Shown in pieces: positions 44,957-53,182 of a stretch of DNA of 64,000 nucleotides (within the stretch, counting starts at the first letter, position 1; every line of letters starts with the position of its first letter). Source of the DNA: Phycisphaerae bacterium. GTDB taxonomy: Bacteria; Planctomycetota; Phycisphaerae; Sedimentisphaerales; Anaerobacaceae. The stretch is from the NCBI GenBank assembly GCA_030615025.1, contig JAUXAB010000003.1, forward strand, positions 1 through 64,000, in the 5' to 3' direction. The translations under genes were made by a program, and so were the position numbers. The notes below the pieces were generated by a model. The model made no database searches, was not told where the DNA came from, and was given only the letters and a program-made list of their open reading frames with translations.

Positions 44957-45400
44957 ATGGCAAATACGACGATTGAAATACCTTTTTATGTATCAAAGGA
45001 TGGAGAACCACTGACCGGTGTGGCGGCCCAAATGGACTTTGAAAGCTTAAAGACATTGGCAAGCATCGACAAATCCGGCAGTGCCCCGACAATTAGCGAA
45101 ATCGGTGGGGGCTGGTACAAATTCAGCGTTGCTTACGGTGCGGTGCCGTTTGATGCAGGCGATCTCGTGGGGGTGGTAGACGCCGATAAAAATGGCAATA
45201 ACAACCTGGCTAATGCCGAGCGGTATATTCCCGTTGAAGTTCGGCTGGATTTTTATGCTCTGATGCGGCTCGTTAATAAAATGAGCCAGAACAAGAGCAC
45301 GGGCGATATGGCAATAAAGGATTCTTCCGGCAACACGATCCTGGAGCTGAGTATTACCGACGGCGAGAGCACACTGGACCGCGATCCTGGGATTGCTTGA
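44957..45400 (+). CDS. Tail-associated hypothetical protein
   Basis: 147 residues; AGGAG before ATG. Beta-rich (TTIEIPFYVSKDGEPLTG, SEIGGGWYKFSVAYGAVPFDAGD, RYIPVEVRLDFYALMRLV) with GDMAIKDSSGNTILELSITD at the end, similar in style to DUF-type phage neck or tail proteins. The stop overlaps the region of the next start. Confidence 0.58.
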   Translation: MANTTIEIPFYVSKDGEPLTGVAAQMDFESLKTLASIDKSGSAPTISEIGGGWYKFSVAYGAVPFDAGDLVGVVDADKNGNNNLANAERYIPVEVRLDFYALMRLVNKMSQNKSTGDMAIKDSSGNTILELSITDGESTLDRDPGIA

Positions 45401-45402
45401 TA

Positions 45403-46089
45403 ATGGATGCTAAATTTTTCGATAGTTTATACGAAGGTGATTCACCAAATGGTGTCAAGCTTGGGATGGGCTTGACCGGTGGGGATTTTTGGCCTCGCAT
45501 TGTGGGTTGTCAGATGCTCTATCGTGGGTCCAGCATGGAACGAATGGATTTTGCAAATCTACTGGCTGTGGCCGAGGCTGAGGCTTCTGAAATTTCGCCG
45601 CCGGGCCACGTTCCGCACAATAGCGGCATGATATATTTTTACGTTATTCGTCGGGCCAATAATTGCGGCTATGAGGAACGTACTTTGGCCGCTGCGGTTA
45701 AGGTTTCGATAGATGCCGATGGTGAGCTGGCGGAGCCGCGGCCCAATAATGTTTTCGAGACAGGAGCCGAGCAGGTGGACGGCAATAAGATACGGCTTGT
45801 CTGGTATTATTGCCCTATCGAACAGCAGTCACCGCCGGTGTGTTTCAAGGTTTATTATGACACCGGCACAGGACAGATCGATTATGAAAATCCAATTGCC
45901 ACGATTAGCTACGCCGGTCGGCGGTTTTACAGTTACCAAAGTGACGCGCTTGACGCAGGCAAATATTTGTTTGCCATAATGGCTGAAGACGCTGGTGGGA
46001 TGGAAAATGCTTCATTGGCCCAAATAAGGATCCAGCTTGATAGTACGAGTCCCGGCACAATCAATATTCTAAGTGCCGAGGCTGTCTAA
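45403..46089 (+). CDS. Fn3-like structural protein, paralogous to the 41537 gene
   Basis: 228 residues from ATG 45403. YYDTGTGQIDYENPI plus AGKYLFAIMAEDAGGMEN match the 41537-42313 protein, indicating a duplicated domain within the module. Likely a tail or fibre part. Confidence 0.6.
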   Translation: MDAKFFDSLYEGDSPNGVKLGMGLTGGDFWPRIVGCQMLYRGSSMERMDFANLLAVAEAEASEISPPGHVPHNSGMIYFYVIRRANNCGYEERTLAAAVKVSIDADGELAEPRPNNVFETGAEQVDGNKIRLVWYYCPIEQQSPPVCFKVYYDTGTGQIDYENPIATISYAGRRFYSYQSDALDAGKYLFAIMAEDAGGMENASLAQIRIQLDSTSPGTINILSAEAV

Positions 46090-46137
46090 CAAAAGAGCAC
46101 AAGTACATAAGTGCATGGGAGCAAAGAGAATATAGAG

Positions 46138-46173
46138 TTACGAACCACGAGGCACGAATCACGAGATACGAGA
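46138..46173. repeat. ACGARGCACGA-type tandem next to a start codon
   Basis: TTACGAACCACGAGGCACGA ATCACGAGATACGAGAT runs to two bases before ATG 46175, giving a purine-rich leader with no other ribosome-binding site. Confidence 0.75.
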
Positions 46174-46174
46174 T

Positions 46175-48013
46175 ATGTTCAACAGAATCGACTTTTTCCA
46201 ATCAGCCCAAACGCGGCTGGCACTTTCTGCAGCTTCGGTCTCAATTTTGGTCGGTGGCCAGTTGTGCCCCTTTCTTGAGCCTATAGAGGTTGTGCACAGT
46301 GGCTGGCCGGAGTTTAGCTGGGCCAGATTAGCTTATAATCCTGCTGCGTACGCGGGCGCCGACATGGTGGCTGCTGAAGATATTGAGGCCGAACTTGTGA
46401 TGGGAGAACGTGTTTGCATCCAGCAAATTTATAACGGTGTCCCGCCAGGCGCAGCAGCTTTTGCTTTTCCTCTCTTCGAGGGTCAAATAGAGGGCATTGA
46501 GACAGAGATTGGGCCCAGTGGTGAAAGGGTGGAGATCGTAGTCAAGGATTTTAGCGCAAATCTAAAACGCATCACCATCTATGGCCAGCGAGTTGGTAGA
46601 TCAGACGGCTCGAGCTTGTTTTTAGCTGGTGTTGATACGGCATTTAATCCTGATGGTAAGGCCAATGCCAATCCGAAGTCGATAAAAGTTAACGGTAAGA
46701 GCTATACAGCCTTTTGTGCTGAGCCGTCGCAAGGCAAGCTCTGGAGCTATGCGGAAGTAATTGATTACCTGCTGTGTGAATATTTGCCGAGCGGCCAATT
46801 GCAAACGCCGGGCATTGAGCGACTGCGAGCGTTGACTGAGAGCCAAACAGCTCGTGACCTTGATGTCACCGGGTTAAATCTGATAGAAGCCCTGCATCGG
46901 TGCTGCGAGAGGATCGGCTTGAGGTTCAAATTCGTCCCCCGGGCTGTGCCGACCGGCCCTGGTCAGGCGATTGTGTTCTATAAGAGCGGTATGGGCAGAG
47001 CAGTTGAGTTAAATTGCCAGCGGGCCGGTGAGCAGTTTAGCATCTCAAAGACAAATGTCGCAGCTCTGAGTAGCAGGAAAAATTTTTGGCCGGTGACACA
47101 TAAGTATATAGGCCAGGGTGACTTCAAAGTTTATGAAGCGACCTTCGAACTGGTAAAGACCTGGGACCCTGCTGATGAGGATACTGATTATGATAAGTTC
47201 TCGCCTTCGACCAACCCTGATTTCCACCGGGTGAAGGATGTGTATCGTAAGTGGTGTCTGAATGAGGCAGGCGATTATAGCGGTGCTCCATACAATCAGG
47301 GTGATGCATTTGATTTTTCAAAGATTTTCGAGAACAGCAGTTTTGGTCATCGTCGCAGGCGCTTCTGGCCAGCCCTGACCACCGACAAACAGGGTAAATC
47401 GCTGAGTTATTTTCTGCAGGTATCATTTGATAACGGCTTGCACTGGTGGCAGTACCTTTATGCTTTCAATAACCTGCTCGATGAATGTGGAGTTTGGCTT
47501 AGCAGTGACCGGCTTGATGTTAACACCTGGATAGCAGCCCTGAAGGGCGTTTTGAAGTTCAGAATAACTGCATCAGTAGTCAGCGATGAGAGATTAAATT
47601 GTGTGGTAGCAGATGGCCCTGTCGGCTCAACGGCCCCTGTGGTTGAACATATAATTACGCTGCCTCGTCAGTTCAAGTATCGCAAGACATCAGGCCGAAG
47701 TATCTTTGCAAATATCAACGATGATGCGCTGGGCGCTCCGGATGAGGTGGATGACTCTACTGCGTTGTATGAATTCGTGCGGAAAAGAGCCCAGGCTGGT
47801 TCTGAGGTCATCGAGATAGCCTCTGTGCAGACGCCGCATCTGGTTTTTGATTATAGAATTGGCGACAAGGTGACATCGAGTCCTGAAAGCAGAGATCTGC
47901 TGGGTTGTAAGAGTGATAACCGAAGTACAAGCTGGATAGAATGTGTTCAGATGGATTTTGCAAAGCAATGTACGAATTTAAAAATCGTTCGTAAAAGGAT
48001 ACCGCAGCTATGA
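46175..48013 (+). CDS. Large phage structural protein, possible tail hub
   Basis: 612 residues. It starts FNRIDFFQSAQTRLALSAASVSILVGGQ and shows beta-rich stretches such as PLFEGQIEGIETEIGPSGERVEIVVKDFSANLKRITIYGQRV and FDYRIGDKVTSSPESRDLLG, with an ending like baseplate hub proteins. No catalytic motif is visible. It overlaps the next gene by ATGA-type spacing (48010 start). The start is preceded by the repeat at 46138-46173. Confidence 0.6.
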   Translation: MFNRIDFFQSAQTRLALSAASVSILVGGQLCPFLEPIEVVHSGWPEFSWARLAYNPAAYAGADMVAAEDIEAELVMGERVCIQQIYNGVPPGAAAFAFPLFEGQIEGIETEIGPSGERVEIVVKDFSANLKRITIYGQRVGRSDGSSLFLAGVDTAFNPDGKANANPKSIKVNGKSYTAFCAEPSQGKLWSYAEVIDYLLCEYLPSGQLQTPGIERLRALTESQTARDLDVTGLNLIEALHRCCERIGLRFKFVPRAVPTGPGQAIVFYKSGMGRAVELNCQRAGEQFSISKTNVAALSSRKNFWPVTHKYIGQGDFKVYEATFELVKTWDPADEDTDYDKFSPSTNPDFHRVKDVYRKWCLNEAGDYSGAPYNQGDAFDFSKIFENSSFGHRRRRFWPALTTDKQGKSLSYFLQVSFDNGLHWWQYLYAFNNLLDECGVWLSSDRLDVNTWIAALKGVLKFRITASVVSDERLNCVVADGPVGSTAPVVEHIITLPRQFKYRKTSGRSIFANINDDALGAPDEVDDSTALYEFVRKRAQAGSEVIEIASVQTPHLVFDYRIGDKVTSSPESRDLLGCKSDNRSTSWIECVQMDFAKQCTNLKIVRKRIPQL

Positions 48014-48345
48014 GTAATGGGCCGGAGAGCATAAATAGTCAGGAGCTGCTGGAGCGGCTTGCCAGAGAGGGTTCGCAAGCGGCGCAGGAAGTGTCAATTG
48101 TTACTTCACCCGGCGCCAGAGAGTCTGCTTGGGCGATTAAGGTAAAGAGCCATAGCTCATACAATGTCTATAGTGTCATCGCTGTGGAGATAGGTAATGC
48201 TGGCTCGGTGCCAGTTGAAATCGGCCAGCAAATGCAAGCGGTCAATCTGGGTGAATCGTTTCTGGAAGAGGGAACACTCTCTGTGGGGACATACGCGGTG
48301 ATGTTCAGGGCAGGTGACAAGAACGTCTTTTATGCTAAACCGTAA
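48010..48345 (+). CDS. Small phage-module protein
   Basis: 111 residues, starts in the overlap with the previous stop (48010-48013). Contains a beta-type core (VYSVIAVEIGNAGSVPVEIGQQMQAVNL) and a GDKNVFYAKP end, like small tail proteins. No family recognised. Confidence 0.58.
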   Translation: MSNGPESINSQELLERLAREGSQAAQEVSIVTSPGARESAWAIKVKSHSSYNVYSVIAVEIGNAGSVPVEIGQQMQAVNLGESFLEEGTLSVGTYAVMFRAGDKNVFYAKP

Positions 48346-48357
48346 CCGGCTGAGGCG

Positions 48358-48392
48358 GGTCACGAACCACGAGCAACGAGATACGAGGCAAG
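48358..48392. repeat. CACGAGCAACGAGATACGAGG tandem before a start codon
   Basis: Ends in GAGGCAAG, three bases before ATG 48395; the repeat supplies the probable ribosome-binding site. Confidence 0.75.
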
Positions 48393-48394
48393 TT

Positions 48395-48682
48395 ATGGCC
48401 AAAGAGAATTCACGAAGCTGGCAGCTTAATCGTCAGATAAATGTCTCTGTGCTGATTCAGTTGGTCCTTCTGGCGTCTTTGATTGTGGGCAGTTGGGTCA
48501 ATTTGCAGAGGCAGCTCGACCTGCTGCAGCGTGACGTAACATATCTGTGTCAGTGTCATAAGAATGTTGAGCAAAAGCTGGAATCACTTTCGGCAAAGAG
48601 CATTTCCTACGAATACCGTCTACGAGCGATTGAAAAACACATTTCCAAAGCTGACATTGTAGAGGGATGCTCTGGACCTTGA
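48395..48682 (+). CDS. Holin-like membrane protein with coiled coil
   Basis: 95 residues from ATG 48395. MAKENSRSWQLNRQINVSVL, one membrane segment (LIQLVLLASLIVGSWV), then a coiled coil (QRQLDLLQRDVTYLCQCHKNVEQKLESL). The size, single segment and place near the end of the module fit a holin or phage membrane protein; this is by shape only. Confidence 0.55.
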   Translation: MAKENSRSWQLNRQINVSVLIQLVLLASLIVGSWVNLQRQLDLLQRDVTYLCQCHKNVEQKLESLSAKSISYEYRLRAIEKHISKADIVEGCSGP

Positions 48683-48742
48683 CCGATAGGACAAAACCAG
48701 CATCTATTGTCGATATTGGCAAATCGGATATTAAGGAGAGAA

Positions 48743-49324
48743 ATGATGAGACAGGTTTTAGCGATACTAATTGTACCGTGCTTTCTATTGTGTGGCTGTG
48801 GCAACCTGCGTTTTGCACCGGGAGAGGCCCAAAAGCAAAACGCTTGGCTGCACAATCGCACAGCGACAATAGCCGCGGATACTGCCAGGGACGAGGCTGC
48901 CTCGCAAAAACTGCAGGCGTTGACTAAACTGTCGCAGGTTCAAAGCAGGGCTGTTACCTCACATTACGGCCTTCCGAAAGAATTTCCACAAGCCGACACC
49001 GCAGAAGAGATTCTGCGGGAATCGAGCTGGCAACTTGCGCGGACGGCTTTGGCTGAATCGGCAGAAAGGCCCGATGCGTGGCAGGTTGCGGATAACATGC
49101 TTGAGCTGGCGATTGGCATATGTGCTCTGTTGGGCGGAGTGTACGGCACGAGGGCGGTTCGGTTCCTGAAACAGGCAAGGGCAAAGTCGAAGGCTCTGCA
49201 GGAGATTATTGCCGGCAATGAGCTTTTCAAAAAGGAGCACACTGCTTCCGCCGCCGCCTTCAAAGAAGCTCATAAAGCTCAATCACCGCAGACCCGGCAA
49301 ATCGTAGCGGAAGTGAAGGCGTGA
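48743..49324 (+). CDS. Lipoprotein with terminal membrane segment (possible lysis protein)
   Basis: 193 residues; AAGGAGAG precedes ATG 48743 (a second ATG follows at once). N-terminus LAILIVPCFLLCGCGNL has a lipobox (LLCG then Cys). The middle is helical and rich in Ala/Gln, and LELAIGICALLGGVYGTRAV is a membrane segment near the C-terminus. The place beside the holin-like gene and the lipobox suggest a spanin-like or other envelope protein. Confidence 0.5.
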   Translation: MMRQVLAILIVPCFLLCGCGNLRFAPGEAQKQNAWLHNRTATIAADTARDEAASQKLQALTKLSQVQSRAVTSHYGLPKEFPQADTAEEILRESSWQLARTALAESAERPDAWQVADNMLELAIGICALLGGVYGTRAVRFLKQARAKSKALQEIIAGNELFKKEHTASAAAFKEAHKAQSPQTRQIVAEVKA

Positions 49325-49327
49325 AAA

Positions 49328-49570
49328 GTGGCTAATGACGCAATGCTTGATAGTAGATTCCTGGACCACGAGATACGAAAAATGTCGGAACTGGTGCGAT
49401 TAGACCAAATTCTTCCGGGCGTCTTAAGAGAGATTGAAAAGAGGATGGAAAAGGCAAAACGCCTCAGCTTGCAGGATGGCGAATTTGCGGACTCGACGGC
49501 AGTCGCTGCCAGAGTCGAAGTTCGAAAGGATCGGGCGTTGACTACAGCAGCGCGTCAATCTCTGACTTGA
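49328..49570 (+). CDS. Small hypothetical protein at the end of the phage module
   Basis: 80 residues from GTG 49328, with four bases after the previous stop. Charged and helical (SELVRLDQILPGVLREIEKRMEKAKRL). A repeat-like string (LDSRFLDHEIRK) lies near the start. It overlaps the end of the convergent thioredoxin gene by 29 bases. Confidence 0.45.
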   Translation: MANDAMLDSRFLDHEIRKMSELVRLDQILPGVLREIEKRMEKAKRLSLQDGEFADSTAVAARVEVRKDRALTTAARQSLT

Positions 49571-49955
49571 GCTGGCTCCTGGTTCGAGAACCAACCATCC
49601 TTTTTACTTCCCGGCCATTCTTGAAGATGATTAGCGTTGGGATTCCTTTAATGCCGTACTTCTGCGCCGTGGGGCGGTTTTTGTCGACGTCGAGCTTGCA
49701 TACTTTTGCCTTGCCTACGTATTCATCAGCAACAGCCGCTACAACGGGAGCAATTCGCCTGCAAGGTCCGCACCACGGCGCCCAAAAGTCCACCATCACG
49801 AGCATTTTAGATTCCAGAACCTCCGTTGCAAAATTAGAGTCCGTTACCGTGACTACGTTTTTACTGTATTAGGGGGTTGTTTCTCCACAGCCTGCCGGCA
49901 GCATACTCAGGCATACGCTGACCAGAAGGGCCAAATAAGATGTTCTCCAGAGCAT
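49542..49955 (-). pseudogene. Lipoprotein thioredoxin split by a frameshift in a C-run
   Basis: GAGGTGTAAAAA precedes ATG 49955, which encodes MLWRTSYLALLVSVCLSMLP and AGCGETTP, a lipoprotein signal with the AG-Cys lipobox. This frame stops at TAA (49871-49869) just after a run of five C (GGGGG on the plus strand, 49872-49876). Deleting one C joins it to VVTVTDSNFATEVLESK, then MVDFWAPWCGPC and the rest of a normal thioredoxin fold ending at 49542. So the gene is either disrupted, phase-variable, or hit by a sequencing error. An isolated 87-residue thioredoxin start at 49805 would lack the beta strand at the N-terminus. The role would be an outer-face disulfide or redox protein. Confidence 0.75.
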
Positions 49956-50147
49956 TTTTACACCTCTATTCACCGCCGCACTTGTTTTACCTGATATTGA
50001 CATTTACAATCGCCGGGCCTCACTGCTGAGCTTAAGCAGTGATACCACTTCAAGAGTGAACCTTCAAGGCTTTTTGAGAGGATTGACCTGGCGAAGCGAT
50101 TTTGATATTGTTGTATCGTGGTTCGGTGCCGGTCAGGCGTTGAAGCG

Positions 50148-50177
50148 GATACGAGTATTGAGAATCAAGAGTCGAGT
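50148..50177. repeat. Element B relative directly before DUF503 start
   Basis: ACGAGTATTGAGAATCAAGA then GTCGAGT ends directly at ATG 50178, related to the tandem units within the 1373-residue gene. Confidence 0.7.
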
Positions 50178-50462
50178 ATGATTATCGGCGTATTAAAAGC
50201 TCAACTTCATATGCAGGGGATAACTTCTTTGAAGGGAAAAAGAAGTATCGTCAAAAGCGTAATCGGCCGGCTAAAAAGCAGATTCAATATCTCAATCGCA
50301 GAAGTTGACCATCAGGACATCAAAACAAGTTCCGTTATTGCCATGGCAATAGTCTCAAACGACACTCGTTTCATAGACCAGCAGTTTGATGCTATCATTA
50401 ATTTTATGCAGAGAGACGGCCGATTCTACCTCGGACAAATTGAGCGGGAAACCTTTTCTTAA
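50178..50462 (+). CDS. DUF503 (YlxP-like) protein
   Basis: 94 residues from ATG 50178. MIIGVLKAQLHMQGITSLKGKRSIVKSVIGRLKSRFNISIAEVDHQD, VIAMAIVSNDTRFID match the small YlxP family, encoded near translation factors in other bacteria and of unclear role in ribosome assembly. No strong ribosome-binding site; an element-B-like repeat forms its leader. Confidence 0.85.
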   Translation: MIIGVLKAQLHMQGITSLKGKRSIVKSVIGRLKSRFNISIAEVDHQDIKTSSVIAMAIVSNDTRFIDQQFDAIINFMQRDGRFYLGQIERETFS

Positions 50463-50509
50463 CGCGATGCTTGTGCGCGGACACTCTGTGTATCGCATTT
50501 AGTCGTCAC

Positions 50510-51550
50510 TTAGAGAACCCTGTATGTGATAAATCTTGCGCAGAGGAATATATCAACTGCTATTGCCAAAGAGAGAATAACCCACCGCAGCGCAGCGATG
50601 CGCAGTTTCGCACGTGCCATAAAGAATATCACGCTTACCGCAATTGCACCGAGCATGTACATTTTTGCGGTTTGCACAAGAAGCCTTGCGTATTTTGCTC
50701 CAAGCCCTGCAAAGATGTCGTAGTATTTTGTCGCCAGAAGTAGTGCAATAATGGCAAGCACCGCCATAATCCCGGTGGTAATCAGGACCCATTTTCTGTC
50801 GGCATAGCCGGCCAAGACAAGTCCCTGCATCCCTGCACCAATCAAGACCGAGCAGCACAGGACAGGGATTGTAAGCCAGATAATCGGGCTGACGTTGAAA
50901 AAAGGATCGCAGAAAGCCAATATTGTGCCGACAGCAAAGATTACCATTATGCCGAACCGCCGAGCTGCAAGCAGCATAGAAAAGCCTATTACCAGTGCAG
51001 CTATGGGGATATGGTAGAAGCTGACTAAAGGCATCGTTCGCTCAAGCGCAACAAGCGGAGCTAACAGGCTGGCCAGGCCGGCTAAATGCAACTTAGTTTG
51101 TATTGGAACTGGGAATAGGCGGTAATGAGCGGTTATCTGGAAGAATAACAATATTGCCAGAAACGGCAGAACCGCAAGGGCAGCAGCTTTCAACTGTCGT
51201 TTGGTTTTAGGACCGAATGCAGCCGGGCAAAATAGCCACGGTATACTTGCTACTAAAAGACTAACCGTCGGGTGGTAAGCGGACAGTCCGAGCCCAAACG
51301 GCCCAAAGCCATAGATGGCTCCTGCAAAAAGCGAGCCCCAGAATGCAGCTACCCACCGCCGACTCAGCACAAAGCAGCCCAGAGCTGCCAGGCAAACATT
51401 TACAACCACAAGGTACTGTAGCGGATCGAACTTTTTGAAATGCGGCTTATACAGATAGAGAGCAAAGCCGGCGTAAATGCCTGCTGATGCAGCGAACTTA
51501 GCTAACCTTATTTTGGATTTGTGACTTTCGATTTTCAATCCACAAGTCAC
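50510..51550 (-). CDS. Polytopic membrane protein, hypothetical
   Basis: 346 residues with about nine to ten predicted membrane helices (for example LVVVNVCLAALGCFVL, LAVLPFLAILLFFQI, FGIMVIFAVGTILAF, ITTGIMAVLAIIALLLA). No transport or catalytic motif is recognised. The first residues (LKIESHKSKIR) come from a GATTGAAAATCGAAAGTC-like repeat, so the true start could be later. It follows the PurF paralogue on the same strand with a 40-base gap. Confidence 0.6.
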   Translation of the reverse strand: MTCGLKIESHKSKIRLAKFAASAGIYAGFALYLYKPHFKKFDPLQYLVVVNVCLAALGCFVLSRRWVAAFWGSLFAGAIYGFGPFGLGLSAYHPTVSLLVASIPWLFCPAAFGPKTKRQLKAAALAVLPFLAILLFFQITAHYRLFPVPIQTKLHLAGLASLLAPLVALERTMPLVSFYHIPIAALVIGFSMLLAARRFGIMVIFAVGTILAFCDPFFNVSPIIWLTIPVLCCSVLIGAGMQGLVLAGYADRKWVLITTGIMAVLAIIALLLATKYYDIFAGLGAKYARLLVQTAKMYMLGAIAVSVIFFMARAKLRIAALRWVILSLAIAVDIFLCARFITYRVL

Positions 51551-51590
51551 GGCCCATGAATTATTTTAGAACTACCTTGTAAAGTCCCGG

Positions 51591-53078
51591 TTAGAGTGCG
51601 ACCTTTGTTTCTGTTATCTTCTTTGCAGATGGCTTCTTTACATCCACTATATCTATTGCTGATTTTGGACGTGCTGGTTTAGGACATTCGCCGGTCCAGC
51701 AGTACAGGCAGAGCTTCTCTTTGGGCCGACCGATAGCCTTAACCATATCGTCAACGGTCTGATATCTAAGTGTTGTGACATCTAAATCCTTAGCAATCCA
51801 TTCCACCATTCTTTTGTATTTTTTGCTATTTGCGTCTATATATTCTGTTACATCTTTTAGGTCATGACCTTCCAGACTGTGAATGGCTCTGCGGGCAGCG
51901 AGCTCGTGGATGGAGCGTGTGGAAAGATTGAACCTGCATGGAAACATCAGAGGTGGGCAGGCGGGTCTTACGTGTACCTCTTTGGCACCACCGTCCCAGA
52001 GTTTTTTTATAGTGAAGTTCTTAAGCTGGGTTCCCCTCACGATAGAATCCTCGCACACAACAATGCTGTTGCCCTCGATTACCTCGTTAATAGGGATGAG
52101 TTTCATCTTTGCGATGAGGTCGCGTGTCTGCTGTGAGGGTGGCGTATAACTTCTACCATATCCTGGCGTGTATTTAACAAGGGGGCGTCTGAATGGTTTG
52201 CCGGATTCCATCGCATATCCTAATCCATGGGCGAAACCAGAATCAGGAACCCCTGAGACCAGATCGGCATTAATATCCTTATCGCGTTTTGCAAGGTAGT
52301 GACCGCATCTTTCCCTAACTATTTCTACATTTATACCTTCATAGCTTGATGCAGGAAAGCCGGTATATATCCAGAGAAATGCGCAAATTTGGTTTATATT
52401 TCCTCTGCCTGGCCTTCTTTGCACTATCCCATCTTCATTTATCAGAATTATCTCTCCCGGTTCGATGTGTTTTGTTATCTCGAACCCATTATTAGGAAAG
52501 GCGCTGGTCTCACTGGTCACTGCCCATGCATCTTCCCGTTTGCCTATAATAAGTGGCGTATATCCAAATCTGTCTCTTGCTGCATATATTCCAGCTCTAT
52601 TGAGTAACAGAAGTGAGCAGGAGCCCTCTATAGCATCAAACATTTTTTCTATGCCATCTGTCAAATCGTTTCCTTGGCTGATTAGTTTTGCTATCAACTC
52701 TGTGGTATTAACCGCTTTTTTGCTTACCTCGCTAAAAGAGATTCCTTTCTTTAACAGCCTTGCTGCTAACTCCTCGTTGTTTTCTATAATTCCATTGGTT
52801 ACTATGCAAAATGGCCCAAATTTTGAGTTTAGATAAATGGGTTGTTCATCAGAGGTGCTGATAACCCCAATTCCTTTGTTGCCGTTCATGCGCTTATAAT
52901 CGTCATAAAATTTTGACTTAAACTGGCTCTGGCTCACGTCATGTATCTGGCGGGTGAAATCTTCTCCGAGCACCGCTATGCCTCCGTATTCGGTTCCCAG
53001 ATGCGAATGATAATCTGTGCCGTAGAAAAGAGTCTCTGCACAATTGTTCTTCGAGACCACTCCAAAAATACCACTCAT
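51591..53078 (-). CDS. PurF paralogue with Ser at the nucleophile position
   Basis: 495 residues, strong AAAGGAGGT before ATG 53078. It has the Ntn-amidotransferase and phosphoribosyltransferase domains of amidophosphoribosyltransferase. The PRPP loop VVCEDSIVRGTQL and the cysteines of the Fe-S set (ICAFLW, CPPLMFPC, CLYCWTGEC) are present. But the protein begins MSGIFGVV, where the catalytic Cys after Met is replaced by Ser (AGT at codon 2). Glutamine hydrolysis should be lost or altered; an ammonia-dependent or regulatory role is possible. A regular PurF lies upstream at 54304-55740, with purM between. Confidence 0.88.
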   Translation of the reverse strand: MSGIFGVVSKNNCAETLFYGTDYHSHLGTEYGGIAVLGEDFTRQIHDVSQSQFKSKFYDDYKRMNGNKGIGVISTSDEQPIYLNSKFGPFCIVTNGIIENNEELAARLLKKGISFSEVSKKAVNTTELIAKLISQGNDLTDGIEKMFDAIEGSCSLLLLNRAGIYAARDRFGYTPLIIGKREDAWAVTSETSAFPNNGFEITKHIEPGEIILINEDGIVQRRPGRGNINQICAFLWIYTGFPASSYEGINVEIVRERCGHYLAKRDKDINADLVSGVPDSGFAHGLGYAMESGKPFRRPLVKYTPGYGRSYTPPSQQTRDLIAKMKLIPINEVIEGNSIVVCEDSIVRGTQLKNFTIKKLWDGGAKEVHVRPACPPLMFPCRFNLSTRSIHELAARRAIHSLEGHDLKDVTEYIDANSKKYKRMVEWIAKDLDVTTLRYQTVDDMVKAIGRPKEKLCLYCWTGECPKPARPKSAIDIVDVKKPSAKKITETKVAL

Positions 53079-53182
53079 ATTTTACCTCCTTTGTGATGTG
53101 TGATTTTCATTCGGAACGCTTAGTAACGCTGTTAGGTTGCTCTGTTGCCACATTCTGTCATCCATAAGCTACGGTTCATGAG

